Of a stretch of DNA of 19,442 nucleotides, positions 18,978 through 19,442 are shown piece after piece (the first letter of the stretch is position 1; each line of letters starts with the position of its first letter). A program made the position numbers and the translations under genes. This stretch comes from DATBLE01 sp046734415 (GTDB lineage Bacteria; Actinomycetota; Thermoleophilia; Gaiellales; Gaiellaceae): assembly GCA_046734415.1 (NCBI GenBank), contig JBKPRD010000176.1, positions 1 to 19,442 of the forward strand, written 5' to 3'. A model generated the notes under the pieces. It was given only the letters and a program-made list of their open reading frames with translations, had not been told where the DNA came from and did no database searches.

Positions 18978-19442
18978 CTACGGCAGTCGCGGCAGGAACG
19001 CGAACGAGGCCGCGCCGGCTGCGATTAGCAGGAAGGCGGCGGCGCCGAGGAAGATGTTCGTCGCCTCGGTGTACTCGCGGCGGCTCGCGAGGCGCGAGGC
19101 GAGCGTCCCGTAGACGGCGTTCAACCGGGCGCTGCTCGCGGCCGCGTAGAACTGACCGCCGGTCTCGAGCGCGATCCGCTTGAGCGTCCGCGGGTCGGGC
19201 GGGACCGAGATGGTCGTCGAGAAGGTCCCGTCGTTGATGCGGATCGTCCCGTTCGGGGTACCGAGCGCGACGGTGTAGATCGGGATCTTCAAGCGCTTCG
19301 CACTCAGCGCGGCCTGGACCGGCTGGAGGCGGCCGCGGTTCTGGGCGCCGTCGGAGAGGAGCACGATCGCCGCGGGAGGGGTCTTCGATCCCGCCGGGAG
19401 GACGTTCACGCCCGCGGCCCGGCCGGACTCCTGCAGCAACTC
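18978..19442 (-). CDS. Von Willebrand factor A domain membrane protein (partial, C-terminus)
   Basis: The open frame enters from the right edge, so the N-terminus and the DxSxS metal site are missing. The visible 155 residues contain AAIVLLSDGAQNRG, the third metal-site region of a VWA domain, then IPIYTVALGTPNGTI, the segment DPRTLKRIALETGGQFYAA, and a C-terminal membrane helix (NIFLGAAAFLLIAAGAASFA) ending in FLPRLP. This layout matches BatA/BatB-like VWA proteins linked to the membrane. It is convergent with the Kelch gene, with four bases between the stop codons and no terminator. Protein partner unknown. Confidence 0.85.
   Translation of the reverse strand, partial: ELLQESGRAAGVNVLPAGSKTPPAAIVLLSDGAQNRGRLQPVQAALSAKRLKIPIYTVALGTPNGTIRINDGTFSTTISVPPDPRTLKRIALETGGQFYAAASSARLNAVYGTLASRLASRREYTEATNIFLGAAAFLLIAAGAASFAFLPRLP

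Overview
This is a high-GC chromosomal window with strong G/C third-position bias, GTG and TTG starts, and tightly packed co-directional genes. Gene content and protein style (full-length cobalamin-dependent MetH, LytR-CpsA-Psr protein with a long C-terminal extension, Ala/Arg-rich sequences) suggest an actinobacterium, most plausibly class Thermoleophilia (Gaiella/Solirubrobacter-like). That placement is inference; no rRNA or tRNA is present to confirm it. No mobile element, CRISPR array, tRNA or rRNA was found.

Left two thirds (1-11626) is transcribed leftward. In transcription order it holds atpD-atpC (F1 beta and epsilon), metH (methionine synthase), a small secreted hypothetical whose signal peptide is out of frame with its body, an LCP-family cell-wall polymer ligase with an extra C-terminal domain, UDP-glucose 6-dehydrogenase, a sugar-1-phosphate nucleotidyltransferase, a PMI-type cupin, a protein tyrosine phosphatase, and the N-terminal part of a MerR regulator cut by the window edge. 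From the LCP gene to the MerR gene the spacings are short (about 12 to 31 nt) or overlapping, so they look like one envelope-glycan operon: activated sugar supply (UDP-glucuronate, NDP-sugar) plus attachment of the polymer to the wall, with a phosphatase and a regulator at the end.

Right third (11741-18973) is transcribed rightward and divergent from atpD. A zinc-finger anti-sigma factor without a visible partner sigma is followed by a complete oligopeptide/dipeptide ABC importer: binding protein, two permeases and two ATPases. A strong hairpin lies after the binding-protein gene, and a Kelch-repeat membrane or secreted protein overlaps the end of the last ATPase gene. At the right edge a convergent, 5'-truncated von Willebrand factor A protein runs leftward.

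No clearly new defence or mobile system is visible. Points most worth a second look are the LCP C-terminal domain, the detached atpDC pair, the unexplained metH leader structure, the broken secreted protein, and the Kelch protein tied to the peptide importer. All identifications come from reading motifs by eye; no database search was run.
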